DNA of 9,115 nucleotides. It comes from Campylobacterota bacterium (GTDB lineage: Bacteria; Campylobacterota; Campylobacteria; Campylobacterales; Sulfurovaceae). The stretch lies in assembly GCA_011372825.1 (NCBI GenBank), contig DSAK01000081.1, positions 1 to 9,115 on the forward strand, written 5' to 3'. Under the pieces are notes generated by a model. That model saw only the letters and a program-made list of their open reading frames with translations, was not told the origin of the DNA and made no database searches. Both the position numbers and the translations under genes were made by a program. Shown piece after piece: positions 6,408 to 9,115 of the stretch; position 1 is the first letter of the stretch; each line of letters opens with the position of its first letter.

Positions 6408-8489
6408 ATGGCACGATCACACCCACTTGAAAAGTTAAGAAATATTGGAATTGCAGCACATATAGATGCAGGCAAAACGACAACTACAGAGAGAATCCTT
6501 TTTTATACGGGTGTTTCTCATAAATTAGGTGAAACACACGAAGGTTCTGCGACGATGGACTGGATGGAGCAAGAGCAAGAAAGAGGTATTACTATTACTT
6601 CAGCTGCTACTACTTGCGAATGGAAAGGTTATCAAATCAATATCATAGACACTCCAGGTCACGTTGACTTTACTATAGAAGTTGAGAGATCAATGCGTGT
6701 TCTTGATGGTGCTGTTGCTGTTTTCTGTTCTGTTGGTGGTGTTCAGCCACAATCAGAGACTGTATGGAGACAAGCAAATAAGTATGGTGTTCCAAGAATG
6801 GTTTTCGTCAATAAGATGGATAGAACCGGAGCTGACTTTTATGAAGTTGAGAGACAAATCAACGACCGACTAAAAGCAAACGCAGTTCCAATCCAATTGC
6901 CAATTGGTGCAGAAGACAACTTCAAGGGTATAATCGATCTAGTTAAAATGGAAGCAGTTGTTTGGGACGATGACCAAACAAAAATGGGTCAAAAGTTTGA
7001 GATAGTCGAGATACCTGCTGAAATGGTCGAAAAAGCAAACGCATATAGGGAAAAACTTATCGAAGCTATCTCAGAATGTGACGAGGATTTACTTGAGAAA
7101 TATATGGAAGGTATTGAATTAAGTGAAGATGAGATTCGAGCTGGTATCAAAAAAGCTACATTGGAAATTGCTATGATACCTATGACTTGCGGAACTGCTT
7201 TTAAAAACAAAGGAGTTCAAACATTACTTGATGCTGTAGTTGCTTATCTTCCAGCACCAACAGAAGTTTCTGATATCAAAGGTGAGTACACAGATGGGAA
7301 ACAAGTGGCAGTTGAATCATCAGATGAAGGTCCTGCTGCAGCTTTGGCGTTTAAGATTATGACTGACCCATTTGTCGGTCAGCTTACTTTCGTTCGTGTT
7401 TATCGTGGTGCAATCGAATCAGGCTCATACCTTTATAACTCAACTCAAGAGAAAAAAGAAAGAATTGGTCGATTGCTCAAAATGCATGCAAACAAAAGAG
7501 AAGAGATCAACACCCTTTATGCTGGTGAAATAGGAGCTGTAGTCGGACTCAAAAACACATTCACTGGAGATACGCTTGCAAGTGAAAAAGATAAAGTTGT
7601 ATTGGAGCGTATGGAGTTCCCTGCTCCTGTTATCTCAGTAGCAGTTGAGCCAAAAACAAAAGCCGACCAAGAGAAAATGGGGATTGCATTAGGTAAGCTT
7701 GCCGAGGAGGATCCGAGCTTCAAAGTTGCAACAGATGAGGAATCAGGGCAAACAATCATCTCAGGAATGGGCGAGTTGCACTTAGAGATTCTAGTCGATC
7801 GTATGAAAAGGGAGTTTAAGGTAGAAGCTGAGGTAGGTGCACCACAAGTTGCATACCGTGAAACTATCCGAACAAGTGTAAATAAAGAGTATAAATACGC
7901 AAAACAATCAGGTGGTCGTGGACAATTTGGGCATGTTTACCTCAAGATTGAGCCGCAAGAACCAGGTGAGGGTTATGTATTTGTTGATGAGATTAAGGGT
8001 GGCGTTATACCAAAAGAGTATATACCAGCAGTAGACAAAGGTATTCAGGAGGCAATGAAGAGGGGTATCCAAGCTGGCTATCCAGTCGAAGATATCAAAG
8101 TTACCCTTTATGATGGAAGTTACCATGAAGTAGACTCATCTGAGATGGCATTTAAACTTGCTGGTTCTATGGGCTTTAGAGAGGGTGCAAAATCTGCAAA
8201 TCCTGTAATTCTTGAGCCTATCATGAAAGTAGAAGTTGAAGTTCCTGAAGATTTCATGGGCGATGTAATAGGCGATATTTCAAAAAGAAGAGGGCAGGTA
8301 AATGGTATGAACGATAGAAGTGGGAATAAGATTGTCGATGCTTTTGTTCCACTTTCTGAAATGTTCGGATATTCAACAGACTTGCGTTCTATGACACAAG
8401 GAAGAGCAACTTATGCTATGGAATTTGACCACTATGAAGAAGTTCCATCAAATATAGCAAAAGAGATTATCGCCAAAAGAAACGGCTAA
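6408..8489 (+). CDS. fusA: Translation elongation factor G
   Basis: EF-G is the GTPase that moves tRNAs and mRNA through the ribosome and, with ribosome recycling factor, helps split ribosomes after termination. The 693 residues match the bacterial family. GTPase motifs: P-loop AHIDAGKT (17-24), switch I region ending RGITI (59-63), DTPGH (81-85) with catalytic His85, and NKMD (135-138). Domain II begins near 285-290. Domain IV includes SGGRGQFGH (501-509) and the tip loop SYHEVDSS with His573, matching E. coli His583. Domain V begins near PVILEPIMKVEVEVPEDFMG (from 599). It is the last gene of the str operon. Unlike E. coli, no tuf gene follows. All key residues are present, so this looks like the canonical translocase, not a ribosome-protection or EF-G2 paralogue. 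Confidence 0.98.
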   Translation: MARSHPLEKLRNIGIAAHIDAGKTTTTERILFYTGVSHKLGETHEGSATMDWMEQEQERGITITSAATTCEWKGYQINIIDTPGHVDFTIEVERSMRVLDGAVAVFCSVGGVQPQSETVWRQANKYGVPRMVFVNKMDRTGADFYEVERQINDRLKANAVPIQLPIGAEDNFKGIIDLVKMEAVVWDDDQTKMGQKFEIVEIPAEMVEKANAYREKLIEAISECDEDLLEKYMEGIELSEDEIRAGIKKATLEIAMIPMTCGTAFKNKGVQTLLDAVVAYLPAPTEVSDIKGEYTDGKQVAVESSDEGPAAALAFKIMTDPFVGQLTFVRVYRGAIESGSYLYNSTQEKKERIGRLLKMHANKREEINTLYAGEIGAVVGLKNTFTGDTLASEKDKVVLERMEFPAPVISVAVEPKTKADQEKMGIALGKLAEEDPSFKVATDEESGQTIISGMGELHLEILVDRMKREFKVEAEVGAPQVAYRETIRTSVNKEYKYAKQSGGRGQFGHVYLKIEPQEPGEGYVFVDEIKGGVIPKEYIPAVDKGIQEAMKRGIQAGYPVEDIKVTLYDGSYHEVDSSEMAFKLAGSMGFREGAKSANPVILEPIMKVEVEVPEDFMGDVIGDISKRRGQVNGMNDRSGNKIVDAFVPLSEMFGYSTDLRSMTQGRATYAMEFDHYEEVPSNIAKEIIAKRNG

Positions 8490-8500
8490 TCTCGTTATCT

Positions 8501-8548
8501 CTCTTGCTTAATAGTAGCAAGAGTGAGACTCACATTTTCTATTTTAAA
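8501..8548 (+). terminator. Probable terminator after fusA
   Basis: CTCTTGCT (8501-8508) pairs perfectly with AGCAAGAG (8516-8523) around a 7-base loop, 11 bases after the fusA stop. A small second inverted repeat, GTGA/TCAC (8523-8533), follows directly. Then comes a T-rich stretch (ATTTTCTATTTT, 8534-8545). The T-rich part is about 11 bases from the main stem, so the fit to an intrinsic terminator is imperfect, although the position at the end of the operon and before a convergent gene supports it. Confidence 0.5.
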
Positions 8549-8612
8549 TCTTTAATTTATATTGTTGATTAGATAGCTGTTGTATCTTTTGACCAAAAAA
8601 GGTTAAATAGAT

Positions 8613-8954
8613 TTAAGCGAAGATGCTCTCTTTTGCGAAATGTTTGGCTAGTAGCGCATAGAATAAGGCACGATATTTGTTTCTATTGCTAGCGCCCATT
8701 TGTTCGCACACACTTGCTATCGCACTATCAAGTACACTTTCAGGGCTAGCGAGTCCTAATTTCTTTTTGAGAAAATTCTCTTTTACCGTCACTAATTCAT
8801 TAGGTTGTGAGCATGCTACTGTTTCTGCATCCTTGTTGTAAATTGAAGGTCCCAATGCAATTGTAGCTTTTGCGATCAACTCATCACTGAGATCTAGGCC
8901 AAGTTTTTTTGCCTCTTGTATATACAGCTCTATTTTTTCATCTCTTTTGCTCAT
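8613..8954 (-). CDS. Small soluble protein resembling DUF2853 family
   Basis: A 113-residue protein of unknown function. It resembles, from memory, the DUF2853 family, whose members are about this length and share a start like MSKRD-K, a central GPSIYNKDAETVAC block (here 35-48), a KENFLKKKLGL segment (58-68), and a C-terminal SNRNKYRALFYALLAKHF (89-106). No signal peptide, membrane segment or catalytic motif is visible; it looks alpha-helical and cytoplasmic. Two cysteines (C48, C83) are present. The start is supported by AAAGGAG (minus strand, 8964-8970) 9 bases before the ATG. The gene converges on fusA with 123 bases between the stops and has its own promoter, so it is not part of the str operon. 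The conserved blocks and good start signals make it a real gene; its role is unknown. Confidence 0.9.
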   Translation of the reverse strand: MSKRDEKIELYIQEAKKLGLDLSDELIAKATIALGPSIYNKDAETVACSQPNELVTVKENFLKKKLGLASPESVLDSAIASVCEQMGASNRNKYRALFYALLAKHFAKESIFA

Positions 8955-8975
8955 ATTTTCTTACTCCTTTGATTG

Positions 8976-8985
8976 TTGATATCAA
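8976..8985. repeat. Perfect 10-base palindrome at the start of the DUF2853 transcript
   Basis: TTGATATCAA reads the same on both strands and covers the expected transcription start of the minus-strand gene (about 8981). Such a position could suit a repressor site, but the sequence is short and A+T-rich, so chance is quite possible. Confidence 0.25.
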
Positions 8986-8987
8986 AA

Positions 8988-9016
8988 AGTATAGCACGAA
9001 AAGGCTAATAAAGCAA
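8988..9016 (-). promoter_or_regulatory. Promoter of the DUF2853-like gene
   Basis: On the minus strand, TGCTATACT (8988-8996) is an extended -10 element: TATACT with TGC directly upstream. TTGCTT (9011-9016) lies 17 bases further upstream and matches only the first three bases of a -35 box. Transcription would begin near 8981, giving a short leader of about 27 bases that contains the AAAGGAG ribosome binding site. Confidence 0.55.
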
Positions 9017-9115
9017 ATCTAATGATGTCAATAAAGCTTTTTTAGTGATTATTACACAAGTTCAATTTATTAAATTAATGCAATAATTTGGTAGGGTTAT
9101 TGTTTTGTTTATAGC
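9017..9115. other. A+T-rich right edge, no gene seen
   Basis: No reading frame of useful length and no clear hairpin is visible here. The stretch is probably the upstream region between the minus-strand gene and a neighbour beyond the window. A TTGACA on the minus strand (9026-9031) has no convincing -10 at the right distance. Confidence 0.4.

Noticed and set aside
6682..6873. Plus-strand 63-codon frame inside fusA
   Set aside because: It lies in another frame over the conserved EF-G GTPase domain, with no ribosome binding site and no recognisable motif.
8587..8607. Small hairpin TTTGACC/GGTTAAA around six A's as a terminator of the minus-strand gene
   Set aside because: On the minus strand the stem has a C/A mismatch and no T-run follows it, so it does not fit a terminator.
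9026..9031. TTGACA on the minus strand as the -35 of the DUF2853-like gene
   Set aside because: It is 32 bases from the TATACT box, too far for one promoter, and no good -10 lies 16-18 bases downstream of it.
9088..9115. Rightward promoter at the window edge (TTGGTA, 16 bases, TATAGC)
   Set aside because: The -10 match is poor, the region is very A+T-rich, and the sequence ends before any downstream gene could support it.

Overview
The window is a conserved housekeeping segment of a low-GC bacterium, most likely a member of the Campylobacterota (the former Epsilonproteobacteria). Four points suggest this: the gene order rpoB-rpoC-rpsL-rpsG-fusA with no tuf gene after fusA; a long RpoC (about 1508 residues) with an enlarged insertion after the trigger loop; A+T-rich codon use; and protein sequences that, from memory, resemble Campylobacter and Sulfurimonas/Sulfurovum homologues. 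Unlike Helicobacter and Wolinella, where rpoB and rpoC are fused, the two genes here are separate but overlap by 8 bases. The genus cannot be settled from this window.

Layout. Positions 1-771 hold the 3' end of rpoB (its start lies outside the window). Positions 764-5290 hold rpoC. Positions 5291-5453 are a 163-base intergenic region with a hairpin just after rpoC, a perfect TATAAT -10 box, a long leader hairpin, and possibly a 13-codon upstream reading frame that ends one base before the TTG start of rpsL. Then come rpsL (5454-5831), a 96-base spacer with its own hairpin, rpsG (5928-6395), and fusA (6408-8489), whose Shine-Dalgarno sequence begins inside the rpsG stop codon. A probable terminator follows fusA. 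A convergent minus-strand gene (8613-8954) encodes a small soluble protein that looks like the uncharacterised DUF2853 family, with its own extended -10 promoter. The last 119 bases or so show no gene.

How the genes work together. RpoB and RpoC are the two large subunits of RNA polymerase, and overlapping translation should help keep them equimolar. S12, S7 and EF-G form the str operon and serve translation: S12 at the decoding centre, S7 nucleating the 30S head, and EF-G driving translocation. The points most worth a second look are regulatory: the structured rpsL leader with its uORF and TTG start, the candidate S7 target between rpsL and rpsG, and the extra domain in RpoC. I see no mobile element, CRISPR array, tRNA, rRNA or defence system, and no clearly new multi-gene system.
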